Assembly: GCA_017643645.1 (NCBI GenBank)
Contig: JAEPNB010000005.1
Location: 62,001-126,000 of the forward strand
Length of the DNA: 64,000 bases
Direction: 5' to 3'
Source: Balneola sp.
GTDB taxonomy: Bacteria > Bacteroidota > Rhodothermia > Balneolales > Balneolaceae
Below are positions 9,135 through 17,845 of this stretch, piece after piece (position 1 is the first letter of the stretch; the number at the start of each line of letters is the position of its first letter). Made by a program: the position numbers and the translations under genes. Below the pieces are notes generated by a model. It had not been told where the DNA came from. It saw only the letters and a list, made by a program, of their open reading frames with translations, and ran no database searches.

Positions 9135-9222
9135 TTCAACAACTTGTAAAACTCCATATTTTGATTGGGCAGTTACTACAACTTCGATTATTTTCTGTTA
9201 ATAACTAACTAAATATATTGAT

Positions 9223-10434
9223 ATGAATAAGCACTGCCTTCTTTTCCTGGTTGTTCTGTTTTTAACGAGCTCCGTTTCTGCTCAAACTTATTTTCCCGGT
9301 AAATGGGGCGATTGGGAAAAGAAAAGTCCTTCTGAGCTAGGATTAAACCCTGCTATAATTGATTCTGCTGTTCAATATGCACAACGAATGGAATCCGAGA
9401 ACCCGCGAAGCATGGAGGAAAATCATTACGGCACGTTTGGCCGAGAGCCTTTCGGTTATGGAATCGGTCCTTTTAAGGATAGAGGACCACAAACCGGAAT
9501 CATAATCAAAGACGGATATATAGTTGCTGAATGGGGAGAACCGTTCAGAGTAGATATGACACACAGCGTTACCAAAAGTTTTTTGTCATATACAGTTGGT
9601 TTAGCATACGATAAAGGATTGATTCGGAGTGTGAACGATAAAGTAGATCCATACATGGCTCCAATTCTGGAAATGCAGTGGGATGATAACAGAAATAAAG
9701 CTGATCATTATGGATCCCCAAAAATAATAGAGCCTTTTAAAGGGGAGCATAATTCAAAAATTACCTGGAACCATTTGCTGCGACAAACAAGTGATTGGGA
9801 AGGAACTTTATGGGGAAAGCCGGACTGGGCAGACCGACCAAGCCGAGAGCGTTCAGAATGGGGAAACAGGGAAAGAAAAAAACCGGGAAGCACATATGAA
9901 TATAATGATGTCCGGGTGAATGTATTGGCTTTAGCTGCTATGAATGTTTTAAGAGAGCCATTGCCAAAAGTGCTCAGAGAAAACATCATGGATAAAATTG
10001 GCGCTTCACCAACATGGCGCTGGCAAGGTTATGAAAACTCGTGGGTTGTGATCGACGGACAACAAATGCAAGCAGTAAGTGGCGGTGGACATTGGGGTGG
10101 TGGGATGTTTATTTCTGCCAGAGATCAAGCCCGGTTCGGCCTGTTAACTTTACACAATGGAAACTGGAATGGTGAGCAGCTAGTCTCTGAAGAATGGAAT
10201 AAGATGGCTCAAACACCAACAGAAGCTCAATCCGATTACGGATTTATGAACTGGTTTTTAAATACTGATAAGGAACGTTTACCCAGCGCTCCGGAGTCTG
10301 CTTTCTTTCATCTGGGCTCGGGAGTAAATATGGTGTACGTAGATCAGGAAAATAATTTGGTTATTGTTGCTCGTTGGATCAGTGGCTCAGCAATGGATGG
10401 GATAGTAGGCAGAGTAATTGATGCATTTGAATGA
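9223..10434 (+). CDS. Secreted serine hydrolase, beta-lactamase/class C family
   Basis: A signal peptide ending in VSAQ is followed by a beta-lactamase-related serine hydrolase domain. The nucleophile motif SxxK appears as HSVTKSF near residue 113, the second motif as YEYNDVRVN (Y-x-N type) near 225, and the C-terminal HLGSG near 365 sits where KTG/HxG is expected. Such proteins include esterases, D-aminopeptidases and penicillin-binding-like enzymes. The substrate cannot be told from sequence. The gene faces the pseudopilin-like cluster, its stop only 2 bp from the convergent stop. Confidence 0.85.
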   Translation: MNKHCLLFLVVLFLTSSVSAQTYFPGKWGDWEKKSPSELGLNPAIIDSAVQYAQRMESENPRSMEENHYGTFGREPFGYGIGPFKDRGPQTGIIIKDGYIVAEWGEPFRVDMTHSVTKSFLSYTVGLAYDKGLIRSVNDKVDPYMAPILEMQWDDNRNKADHYGSPKIIEPFKGEHNSKITWNHLLRQTSDWEGTLWGKPDWADRPSRERSEWGNRERKKPGSTYEYNDVRVNVLALAAMNVLREPLPKVLRENIMDKIGASPTWRWQGYENSWVVIDGQQMQAVSGGGHWGGGMFISARDQARFGLLTLHNGNWNGEQLVSEEWNKMAQTPTEAQSDYGFMNWFLNTDKERLPSAPESAFFHLGSGVNMVYVDQENNLVIVARWISGSAMDGIVGRVIDAFE

Positions 10435-10436
10435 TC

Positions 10437-11507
10437 TTATTCAAAAGTATTAAGCATACTGAACCTGTTTTGCTTTAATAAACTAGCGGAAGCAGCTTCT
10501 GCATAAGATTGTGCGTTACAGTCGTACTGGATATTAAGATTTCCACTAAGATCGATATCTAAAAAAGCGCTCGAATTCTCAGTGGTTCCAACTAGTACAC
10601 TGCCTTTCAAATCCGGAGTTCCTCGACCTGTAAAGTCAAAAGCATTCTCGAAAATTATCAAACCATTAAATTCAAAATTTCCGGCTACACTTAGTGCGCC
10701 TTCATATTCTAATTCTCCACCTGAACGGATTACCATAATACCGTACCCGGTACTAATGCCACCGGATAATTTCGCATAGTTATCTACAAAGAACACTCCC
10801 GGATTTTCCTTAGAACCCAAACTTCCTTTATAATTACCTGAAATTTTTTGAACTCCTGCTTTATTTTCTAAACGTGCAATAAGCTCATCTACCGGAGAGT
10901 AAGTTAGCTCTGAATCTATTTCTACTTTTCCTTTTGGACTTAGCAAACTTCCCGGACTTAAAAATAAGCCTAGCTCTATTTTGGCTTTTGAAATAGGGTC
11001 TAATACGGTTACTGCAGGTTTATCCGAGCACGCCCCGCTGGCATCTGATCCTGATACAGTTGAACTTCCCCCAATACTAAATCCAAATTGATTTGTTGCT
11101 ATAGACAATGCTGCTTTAAATTCAGGAATAAAACTTAGAGGTTCTTTCGTGAATGTACTTACAATAGTTGATTCCTGATCCAAATAAGTAGCATTGGAAT
11201 ATACTCTGATGGTATCAGGTTCATTTGCAGTAGCCCCTGTTCCAAGAACTTCATAGTAAAATGATACATCGGCACCTTGTATAGTTTCGGTCCATGGAGA
11301 ACCTTGAGAAGGGTTCCAGTCTTCATCCTGATTGATCTTTTCCATTGCTAACTGAATAGTAGCATATGCTACATTCTTACTATGATCATTACTTGCATAT
11401 TCAGCAGTTTTTTGTACCAACAGTATGCCTTGTTCATTTAGGCTTAGTTTTACCATCCCAAATATCATTGTGGCTCCTGTTGCAAGGAGAAGCATTGAAC
11501 GTCCCAT
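10437..11507 (-). CDS. Pseudopilin-like surface protein, paralogue A
   Basis: 356 residues. The N-terminus MGRSMLLLATGATMIFGMVKLSL is a hydrophobic helix, followed by an amphipathic helix with repeated A/E/Q that resembles PilX-type minor pilins. The C-terminal half contains SGNYKGSLG, FVDNYAKLSGGISTGYGIMVIRSGGELEY and NFEFNGLIIFENAFDFTGRGTPDLKGSVLVG. It is the same length as the paralogue at 11892-12962 and nearly identical to it in that segment, while residues about 165-200 differ. The last gene of the minus-strand cluster after an 85-residue ORF. Pilus function is an inference. Confidence 0.7.
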   Translation of the reverse strand: MGRSMLLLATGATMIFGMVKLSLNEQGILLVQKTAEYASNDHSKNVAYATIQLAMEKINQDEDWNPSQGSPWTETIQGADVSFYYEVLGTGATANEPDTIRVYSNATYLDQESTIVSTFTKEPLSFIPEFKAALSIATNQFGFSIGGSSTVSGSDASGACSDKPAVTVLDPISKAKIELGLFLSPGSLLSPKGKVEIDSELTYSPVDELIARLENKAGVQKISGNYKGSLGSKENPGVFFVDNYAKLSGGISTGYGIMVIRSGGELEYEGALSVAGNFEFNGLIIFENAFDFTGRGTPDLKGSVLVGTTENSSAFLDIDLSGNLNIQYDCNAQSYAEAASASLLKQNRFSMLNTFE

Positions 11508-11510
11508 ATC

Positions 11511-11768
11511 TTAGAAATTAGAAGCTAATGATTGTAGTTCACCTTCTGTTTCTAAACTTAAAGCAGAGGCATTTGTTTGTTTTCCAATTTCAGAAATAAG
11601 AGGATATGGGCTGGTTTTTTCTACAGGTTTATTTGCCTGCTCTATTTTAATTTTAATTCTATCCAATCTACTAAGCTCTTCACTATCATTGGAAGTAAAG
11701 CCCTGAACTAATAGTGCTGTTACTGCAACGATGCTTAAAAATTTAAAATTGATTCTTAGAGTTTTCAT
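11511..11768 (-). CDS. Small secreted protein, unknown function
   Basis: 85 residues with an N-terminal hydrophobic segment (FLSIVAVTALLVQGF) followed by a charged, helix-rich mature part. No family is recognised. It ends 3 bp before paralogue A and is separated from paralogue B by a terminator, so it and paralogue A probably form their own transcript. Confidence 0.55.
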   Translation of the reverse strand: MKTLRINFKFLSIVAVTALLVQGFTSNDSEELSRLDRIKIKIEQANKPVEKTSPYPLISEIGKQTNASALSLETEGELQSLASNF

Positions 11769-11837
11769 AGTAGACCTTTTTACATTAAGATTTTCTAATG
11801 TTATCGGTCGGTACTTATAACTTCTTAAGTGATGAGC

Positions 11838-11871
11838 AAAAAAAAAGCGAAAAAAAATTATTTTCGCTTTT
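11838..11871 (-). terminator. Terminator after paralogue B
   Basis: An 11-bp stem, AAAAGCGAAAA (11843-11853) with TTTTCGCTTTT (11861-11871). On the minus strand it runs into a U-tract (complement of the A-run at 11838-11846). It lies just past the stop of the gene ending at 11892. Confidence 0.8.
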
Positions 11872-11891
11872 CTGATCCTTAGAAGCTCTAT

Positions 11892-12962
11892 TTATTCAAA
11901 GGTATTTAACCTGGTATAACGATTTTGTTTTAGGAGGGCTGAAGAAGCTTTTTGTGCGTATTCTTCAGCTGTACAATCATATTGTAGTTGCAGATTCCCA
12001 CCCAGATCAATATCAATGATGTCAGTATTGCCCGGAGTATTACCAACGAGTATACTTCCATTTAAATCAGGAGTTCCTCTACCTGTAAAATCAAAAGCAT
12101 TTTCAAAAATGATAAGCCCATTAAACTCAAAATTACCTGCCACACTTAAAGCACCCTGATACTCCAATTCACCTCCTGAACGAATTACCATAATTCCATA
12201 CCCGGTACTTATTCCTCCGGTTAATTTAGCATAGTTTTCCACAAAAAATACTCCCGGGTCATTTACTGTACCTAAGCTCCCCTTATAATTTCCAGAAATA
12301 GTTTGTGAACCCGGAAGAGCGTCCAATCTTGCTATTAACTCGTCTACAGGTGAATAGGTAATACTTGGGTCAATAGAAATTTTACTATCAGAACTGGTTA
12401 TATCACTAATTTTACTACCAGCTCCGAGTAAAACTTCATTATAATCGCTAAGATTAGGCACTGTGACTCCGGGTTTATCTGCACAAGCACCTGAAGCTTC
12501 GTTACCATTTATACCGGAACTTCCACTCATATTAAAAGTAAAGTTACTTGTTGCAATGGAGAGAGCGGCTTCAAAATCAGGGACATAATGAAGTCTTTGT
12601 TTAGAGAAGGTACTGATAATCGTGGATTCCTGATCTAAATAACTAGCAGTTGAATAAACCCGTATCGTATCAGGGTCACTAAAACTAGCTCCGGTTGAAA
12701 TAGTTTCATAGTACAATGATGTACTGGCTCCTTCAGTGGTGGTGGTCCAGGGACTTCCTTCTGTAGGCTCCCAGGAATCGTCTTCATTTAAACGTTCCAT
12801 TGCCAACTGAACAGTAGTATATGCTACATTTTTGGCATGATATTCACTAGCATACTCACTCGTATTTAGAGAAAGTTGCTTTTTTTGTCCCAGCAAACCC
12901 AGCTGTACCATTCCAAATATAATAGTTGCACCGGCTGCTAAAATTAACATTGCTCTTCCCAT
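11892..12962 (-). CDS. Pseudopilin-like surface protein, paralogue B
   Basis: 356 residues with the N-terminus MGRAMLILAAGATIIFGMVQLGL. It shares with paralogue A the N-terminal helix, the VAY(A/T)T-QLAME motif, the WT-T-EGA segment and almost the whole ISGNYKGSLG to FEFNGLIIFENAFDFTGRGTPDL stretch. The central region around residues 165-205 is divergent. It follows, with 10- and 11-bp gaps, two shorter proteins with pilin-like N-termini, suggesting a four-part minor-pilin set like PilV/PilW/PilX. No GspF/PilB-type machinery is in the window. Confidence 0.7.
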   Translation of the reverse strand: MGRAMLILAAGATIIFGMVQLGLLGQKKQLSLNTSEYASEYHAKNVAYTTVQLAMERLNEDDSWEPTEGSPWTTTTEGASTSLYYETISTGASFSDPDTIRVYSTASYLDQESTIISTFSKQRLHYVPDFEAALSIATSNFTFNMSGSSGINGNEASGACADKPGVTVPNLSDYNEVLLGAGSKISDITSSDSKISIDPSITYSPVDELIARLDALPGSQTISGNYKGSLGTVNDPGVFFVENYAKLTGGISTGYGIMVIRSGGELEYQGALSVAGNFEFNGLIIFENAFDFTGRGTPDLNGSILVGNTPGNTDIIDIDLGGNLQLQYDCTAEEYAQKASSALLKQNRYTRLNTFE

Positions 12963-12972
12963 AACTGTGTAC

Positions 12973-13578
12973 CTATAAGTTGCTTGTCAGGTTTCTTGGC
13001 GTAAACCTCTTTGTCCAAAGAGTAGTTATATAATTGCTATTTCCGCCATATGTAGCCGAGATTAATTCTGAACTCTGAATTTCTACAACTACCTCTATTT
13101 GTTTTACACTATCAATAGCTGATGAAGATAAAGGTGTACTTAATGGAGTTGTGCTCCCATAAGAATCATAATACTTTAAACTAAAAGCCGTAACACCTAA
13201 CAAAATATCTGTAACATCAGAGTCTACCGTTCTTCTTAGAATTTTGTCGTTAGGGTTGGTGGTAGAAGTAACATCTTCAGTGGTCAGTTCCCAGGTTACT
13301 CTTTCAATGGATCCATCTACACTATTATCAAGATTGCTTTTAAAAGTAATTTTAGTCGAATCTGCTTCTACTATTAAAGAATCAACTACTGAATTGAAGG
13401 CAAACCCTATTTTTGGAAAATCATTTGATATCACTGACTGAATATCAATTTTTTGAGATTGCTTTGATTGGGAAACCACAAGCTCAGTGGAATTATTACT
13501 AACTCCAAGGTTCATATAAGCAAGCATTAGCAACAATACGCCGGCAATAATAAATGATGTAAGAATATTAATATTCAT
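12973..13578 (-). CDS. PilW-like protein with an N-terminal membrane helix
   Basis: 201 residues. The N-terminus MNINILTSFIIAGVLLLMLAYMNLG is a single hydrophobic helix without a long leader. The rest is beta-rich, with repeated Thr/Ser/Asp (SVDGSIERVTWELTTEDVTSTTNPNDKILRR). It is arranged like PilW-type minor pilins but without the classical prepilin cleavage site G-F-T-L-x-E, so the assignment is tentative. Ten bases separate it from paralogue B. Confidence 0.6.
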   Translation of the reverse strand: MNINILTSFIIAGVLLLMLAYMNLGVSNNSTELVVSQSKQSQKIDIQSVISNDFPKIGFAFNSVVDSLIVEADSTKITFKSNLDNSVDGSIERVTWELTTEDVTSTTNPNDKILRRTVDSDVTDILLGVTAFSLKYYDSYGSTTPLSTPLSSSAIDSVKQIEVVVEIQSSELISATYGGNSNYITTLWTKRFTPRNLTSNL

Positions 13579-13589
13579 AGTTTAAAATC

Positions 13590-14102
13590 TTATTCTGCGT
13601 AATAACTTCTAATTGTTGTGAATGTATATCTTTTCAAAGTAGTACCGTCATTTTCAGTTAAGTATTGATTTGAAATAGTAATACTCATCTCTTTCAATGT
13701 AGTTTTAGAATTTGTTGAATTATACGAATCGTCTAAATAGTACACAGAAATCTCAACGTCAAAACTACCTAAATCTGTTGTAACTGTACCTGTATACCCG
13801 TCATAATCATCAAAATCGTCAAATGTATTCTTGTTATTTCCATTTTCTGAGCCATCCAGACCTATATTCGAAAAGTCTGAGGGTATATTTACCGGCACAA
13901 AACCCGACACTGTTTCCTCATCAAATGCGAGAACTCTTGACTCTTCCATAATGTCCTGAGCAATTGCGGTAACACCTACCTCATACTCGTTGGATATCAG
14001 AAGTTGGGTATTTGCTAAATTAGAGCGGTTTGCAGATTGTACAAGCAATGAAACCAAAAGCATTGCCCCAATAACTTGTAAAACATCAGAATAATCGTTC
14101 AT
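13590..14102 (-). CDS. PilV-like protein, first gene of the cluster
   Basis: 170 residues with an N-terminal hydrophobic helix (VLQVIGAMLLVSLLVQSANR) and an acidic, Asp/Asn-rich exposed domain (NNKNTFDDFDDYDGYTGTV). It leads the minus-strand cluster and is preceded by a 242-bp AT-rich intergenic region that probably holds its promoter. Assignment to the pseudopilin class is from overall architecture only. Confidence 0.6.
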   Translation of the reverse strand: MNDYSDVLQVIGAMLLVSLLVQSANRSNLANTQLLISNEYEVGVTAIAQDIMEESRVLAFDEETVSGFVPVNIPSDFSNIGLDGSENGNNKNTFDDFDDYDGYTGTVTTDLGSFDVEISVYYLDDSYNSTNSKTTLKEMSITISNQYLTENDGTTLKRYTFTTIRSYYAE

Positions 14103-14344
14103 AGCTACTTATTGATTGTGGATAACATTATACGAAGTGTGTATACCATTAGATGTTTTATATACAATATCTAATTTTGATAAAAAAAACCTAATGAAAA
14201 ATGTCCTTTTTGTTAATTATCGGTGCTTTTTCATCTTTATGAAGTATAATCTATCATCTTGACGTGATGCATCCAATTAAAAGAGCATCTTGTTATTAAT
14301 TTGTTACTAAATGAAATTATAATGTCAGTACAAAAAGTAAAATA
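14103..14344. other. AT-rich divergent intergenic region
   Basis: The 242-bp region contains the upstream regions of the PilV-like gene (minus) and the oxidoreductase gene (plus). I see no RNA gene, terminator or clear repeat in it, only AT-rich sequence such as ATACAATATCTAATTTTG near 14161. Confidence 0.4.
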
Positions 14345-14995
14345 ATGGACAAAAAAGCTATTTTAATTGGCGCTACCGGACTGGTTGGTTCACATATTCT
14401 TCAACTTTTATTAGCAGATGATAGATACGAGTCCGTAAAAGTGTTTCACCGCCGTAGTACCGAAGTTTCTCACTCAAAACTGACCGAACATATCATTGAT
14501 TTTGATGATCAAGAATCCTGGAAGTCACTTGTTTCCGGGGATCATTTATTTTCAGCTTTAGGCACTACTATTAAAAAAGCCGGGAGCAAAGATGAGCAAT
14601 ATAAAATTGACTTTACCTATCAGTTTGAAATAGCAAAAGCGGCTTCTGTAAATAATGTTAGTGGATACGCCTTGGTTTCTTCATTAGGCGCTAATTCAGA
14701 CTCCGGTTCTTTTTATCCTCGTATTAAAGGAGAGCTGGATGAAGCTGTACAAAATCTGGCTTTTGAAAACTCTTTAATAATACGCCCTTCTTTTCTGGAT
14801 GGTGATAGGGATGAATTCCGATTGGGAGAGCGCATCGGGATTGCAGTTGCAAAAGTGGTTTGCAAAATACCGGGGCTAAAAAAATATCACCCTATAAAAG
14901 CTGAATCGGTAGCTAAAGCAATGATTGAGGGATTGAATTCTAAACAGGGTAAACACATATTTGAAGCTCAGGAAATCCTCTCTTTAGATATATAA
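14345..14995 (+). CDS. NAD(P)-binding oxidoreductase, HTATIP2-like
   Basis: A 216-residue atypical short-chain dehydrogenase with a Rossmann motif GATGLVGSHIL at residues 8-18, then the SALGTTIKKAGS segment and YALVSSLGANSDSGSFYPRIKGELDEAV containing a Tyr-x-x-x-Lys-type site (YPRIKGE). This fits the HTATIP2/NmrA-like extended SDR group, whose bacterial members are mostly uncharacterised. It lies next to the RNA-repair locus but converges with it and shows no evident link. Confidence 0.82.
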   Translation: MDKKAILIGATGLVGSHILQLLLADDRYESVKVFHRRSTEVSHSKLTEHIIDFDDQESWKSLVSGDHLFSALGTTIKKAGSKDEQYKIDFTYQFEIAKAASVNNVSGYALVSSLGANSDSGSFYPRIKGELDEAVQNLAFENSLIIRPSFLDGDRDEFRLGERIGIAVAKVVCKIPGLKKYHPIKAESVAKAMIEGLNSKQGKHIFEAQEILSLDI

Positions 14996-15027
14996 GTTTC
15001 AAGTATTAAGAATTTTGAGCATTTGTT

Positions 15028-16062
15028 TTACCACCTCTTTTCAGGAAAGTCCGGATCGTCATAATGTTCTACGGCTTTTTTTAACTTGTTATTAATTCTT
15101 GTAATTAAAACCGGGGGAGCTAAAACTTTAACAGAGTCTCCAAATCCCAGAATTTTACTTTCCAATTCGAAGTTAAGCTGAACTTCCAGCGTAATAATTA
15201 TCCCGCCTTTTACTTTTTCTACCAACTGTTGAGAAGGATGTATTGGTTTTGTTAAAACGTAAGGAGCATGATTGTGTCCAACAAAAAGCCTTACTGTTCT
15301 CGGTTTCATATTCGGATTTACCGTCACCCCAACTACATTTTTGTAATACTCTTTCGCATTCAGGTCTGTCTGAATATATTCTGATTTTTCTGCCTGTTTA
15401 ATTTCTATAATTCTATCTAAAGCAAGATTAATCGGATGAGCTGCTTCTTTCTTGATTCCGATAACAAACCAACGGTTATTGTATTCTTTCAAAAACTGCG
15501 GATGAAATTCAAATTCACCGGGCTGCCTGGCTCTGAAAGATTGGTAAGTAATTAAAAGCACCTGTTCCTTATGTACTGCCTGATACAAGTCATCCAAAAA
15601 ATGTAATCCTTTTAAACCTTCATTCTTTTCGAAATCTATGATTGAGCGGGAGTTTGTTTTGGTAGTATAGACTTTATCTTCAAGGCGCTTGATCATATCG
15701 TCCATGTCATCAAAATGTGAAAAACCCTTGAATTGCTTCAAAACTTGAACAACTTCATTCAAAGTTCCCATATCCTGATCAGTTAGCGGGATATTGGTTA
15801 TAGAATACTCTGCATCTGTATAAGTGTAGTATTTTCTTTCTTTCACTTCGATAGGGGCATTATATCCTAACTTATCCGATCTCATGATCTGAATATCACT
15901 TTGAACAGTTCGCTTACTCACTCCTTTATCAATGCCTTCATATTCATAAAGCGCTTCTGAACATTCATGGATAAGGTCGTCAAGTGTCCAGAGTCTTTGC
16001 CTGTTCCTCAGACATTTGTCGATGGTTTTATAGCGAATTAAAGCATTTCTATTTGCAGGCAT
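15028..16062 (-). CDS. WYL-domain transcriptional regulator
   Basis: 344 residues: an N-terminal winged helix-turn-helix (about 1-75, with KRTVQSDIQIMRS), a linker, a WYL domain near 165-235 (LLITYQSFRARQPGEFEFHPQFLKEY and WFVIGIK) and a WCX-type C-terminal domain. WYL domains bind nucleic-acid or nucleotide ligands and control phage defence, DNA damage and RNA-repair genes. The gene is divergent from the TROVE gene with 104 bp between starts, where a palindrome sits that recurs upstream of rtcB. I infer that it regulates the TROVE-RNA-rtcB locus, a place taken by RtcR in proteobacteria. Confidence 0.88.
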   Translation of the reverse strand: MPANRNALIRYKTIDKCLRNRQRLWTLDDLIHECSEALYEYEGIDKGVSKRTVQSDIQIMRSDKLGYNAPIEVKERKYYTYTDAEYSITNIPLTDQDMGTLNEVVQVLKQFKGFSHFDDMDDMIKRLEDKVYTTKTNSRSIIDFEKNEGLKGLHFLDDLYQAVHKEQVLLITYQSFRARQPGEFEFHPQFLKEYNNRWFVIGIKKEAAHPINLALDRIIEIKQAEKSEYIQTDLNAKEYYKNVVGVTVNPNMKPRTVRLFVGHNHAPYVLTKPIHPSQQLVEKVKGGIIITLEVQLNFELESKILGFGDSVKVLAPPVLITRINNKLKKAVEHYDDPDFPEKRW

Positions 16063-16098
16063 TTAAATTTTTTTAAAGAAAGTAGAAAATATTTTTAA

Positions 16099-16119
16099 CT
16101 ACGCAAAAAGATTGCGCAC
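16099..16119. promoter_or_regulatory. Palindromic operator candidate 1 (WYL/TROVE intergenic)
   Basis: CTACGCAA, five spacer bases AAAGA, then TTGCGCAC: an inverted repeat with 6 of 8 symmetric positions. The same 18-base core occurs upstream of rtcB (18346-18366). It sits between the divergent starts, so a bound regulator could act on both promoters. The WYL protein is the likely ligand. Confidence 0.7.
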
Positions 16120-16166
16120 TTCACCTTTATCATTCTTTCGAACAAGGAAACAAACTCCTCAGAATT

Positions 16167-17696
16167 ATGAAATTCAACATATTAACAAGAAAGAAAAAAC
16201 AAGTTATTAATTACGAAGGTGCAAACGCGATCAAGCTTTCACCTGAGATGGAATTATACAGCGCTGTTGTAACAGCGGGGCTTGGAAACAAATTTTACAC
16301 TTCTGAGGAAGAGAGAATCTCAAGAATCAGAGCTTTGATTTGCCAAACGAATCCTGAATTTGTTGCTAAACTTGCCGTATATGCAAGAACCAAAATGAAT
16401 CTTCGATCTATTCCGCTTGTGTTGATTACCGAATTGGCAAAGATGCACCAAGGAGACAGCCTGGTTAGTAATACTGTTACATCCGTAATCCAAAGATCAG
16501 ACGAAATCACGGAATTGCTGGCTTGCTATGCTTTTGCTAACGAAAGAACCGGCTATAAAAAACTGAACAAGCTTTCTAAACAAATTCAGAAAGGTTTAGG
16601 AAATTCTTTTAATCGTTTTGATGAATATCAATTCGCAAAATATGATCGCCAAACCGAGATCTCCTTAAAAGATGCATTGTTTTTGGTTCGTCCGAAAGCT
16701 GAAAGTGATTCTCAACAAGTAATTTTTGACAAAATTGCGGAAGAACAATTAGAAACCCCATACACCTGGGAAGTCGAGCTATCTCAAACTGGGCAGGTAG
16801 ACTATTCTACTCCTCAAGAGAAAGCTGACGCATTCCGTAACAAGTGGGAAGAACTAATTGCGAGCAACAGGCTTGGATATATGGCACTACTTCGAAATAT
16901 CAGAAACATTCTGGAAGCCGGAGTACGTGCTGAGTACATTGAAATTGCCGGAAACAGAATACGAAGCGAAAGTGAAGTTGCGCGATCCAGACAATTGCCT
17001 TTTCGTTTTCTATCTGCATACAGAGAAATTCAAAAAGTGGAAAACGAATTCACTTCCTATTTTTTGGGTTGCCTTGAAGAAGCAGTTAGTTATTCAATTT
17101 CTAATCTGAAAGGATTTGGGTTGAATACAAAAATACTTATTGCTTGCGATGTATCAAGCTCTATGTATTGTCAGTTATCACCAAAGAGTAAAATCCGTTG
17201 TTATGATATCGGGTTACTACTTGGGATGTTAATGAACAGTAAAAGTAAGAATGTCATTACCGGAATATTTGGTAGCAAATGGAAACCATACTCATTGCCA
17301 TCAAAACAAATTCTGGCCAATACACAATTGCTTAATAGCATTGAAGGAAGTGTAGGTTACTCCACAAACGGATTTAAAGTGATCTCATCACTTATCAAAA
17401 AAGGTAAAGTAATTGATAAGGTAATGATGTTTACTGATTGCCAGATGTGGGATAGCACAGGAGGCCAAAACTCGATCCAAAAATTATGGAAAGAGTATAA
17501 AGCCACCATTGCACCTAGCGCGAAGCTTTATTTATTTGACCTTGCCGGATATGGAAATACCCCTCTGAGAGTTGAGCAGAATGATGTTTTTCTTATCGCC
17601 GGCTGGTCGGACAAAATATTTGACGTATTGACTGCTCTTGAAAATGGCGAAAGCACGCTTTCCCAAATAAAGAGCGTAAAATTAAACTCCGATTAA
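16167..17696 (+). CDS. rsr: TROVE-domain Ro60/Rsr ortholog (Y RNA-binding protein)
   Basis: 509 residues. The N-terminal two thirds is a helical HEAT-like TROVE ring (opening LSPEMELYSAVVTAGLGNKFY) and the C-terminus is a von Willebrand A domain with a MIDAS motif CDVSSSM (D328-S332) and a later FTDCQMWD. Ro60 proteins bind misfolded or damaged RNAs and Y RNAs; in Deinococcus the homologue Rsr works with PNPase. Here the gene is followed directly by an array of Y RNA-like elements and rtcB, matching the rsr-yrl-rtcB arrangement of Salmonella in principle. The stop codon falls in the loop of a hairpin. No Shine-Dalgarno is seen. Confidence 0.93.
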   Translation: MKFNILTRKKKQVINYEGANAIKLSPEMELYSAVVTAGLGNKFYTSEEERISRIRALICQTNPEFVAKLAVYARTKMNLRSIPLVLITELAKMHQGDSLVSNTVTSVIQRSDEITELLACYAFANERTGYKKLNKLSKQIQKGLGNSFNRFDEYQFAKYDRQTEISLKDALFLVRPKAESDSQQVIFDKIAEEQLETPYTWEVELSQTGQVDYSTPQEKADAFRNKWEELIASNRLGYMALLRNIRNILEAGVRAEYIEIAGNRIRSESEVARSRQLPFRFLSAYREIQKVENEFTSYFLGCLEEAVSYSISNLKGFGLNTKILIACDVSSSMYCQLSPKSKIRCYDIGLLLGMLMNSKSKNVITGIFGSKWKPYSLPSKQILANTQLLNSIEGSVGYSTNGFKVISSLIKKGKVIDKVMMFTDCQMWDSTGGQNSIQKLWKEYKATIAPSAKLYLFDLAGYGNTPLRVEQNDVFLIAGWSDKIFDVLTALENGESTLSQIKSVKLNSD

Positions 17697-17712
17697 ATTC
17701 GGAGTTCTTTTT
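17685..17712 (+). terminator. Terminator-like hairpin overlapping the TROVE stop codon
   Basis: AACTCCGA (17685-17692) pairs with TCGGAGTT (17699-17706), an 8-bp stem. The loop TTAAAT contains the stop TAA of the TROVE gene. CTTTTT follows at 17707-17712, giving a classic intrinsic-terminator look. The same U-run is the 5' strand of the first RNA's lower stem, so readthrough or processing is needed to make RNA 1. Confidence 0.7.
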
Positions 17713-17833
17713 GGATGTTGTAGAGTTAAGATACTTCGCTCCAAACAAGGGGAGGATATAACCAAAGAGTTATACCGGGTTCAACTCCCGGCAAGCAATG
17801 CCCCGCTCTTAACCCGAATGTTGCTCCGAAAAG
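17707..17833 (+). ncRNA. Y RNA-like element 1 with T-arm module
   Basis: Lower stem 17707-17717 with 17824-17833 holds one bulged U at 17716. Upper stem GUUAAG (17725-17730) pairs with CUUAAC (17808-17813). Conserved GUAG (17720-17723) and UGU (17819-17821) face each other in the internal loop, and AUACUUCG (17731-17738) follows the upper stem. Inside is a T-arm, 17775-17791, CCGGG-UUCAACU-CCCGG, directly after a 6-bp hairpin at 17757-17774 and a possible D-arm-like hairpin CUCC/GGAG. It fits a Ro60-binding Y RNA with a tRNA-like effector. The exact ends are inferred. Confidence 0.78.
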
Positions 17834-17845
17834 TTTTTATTGATT

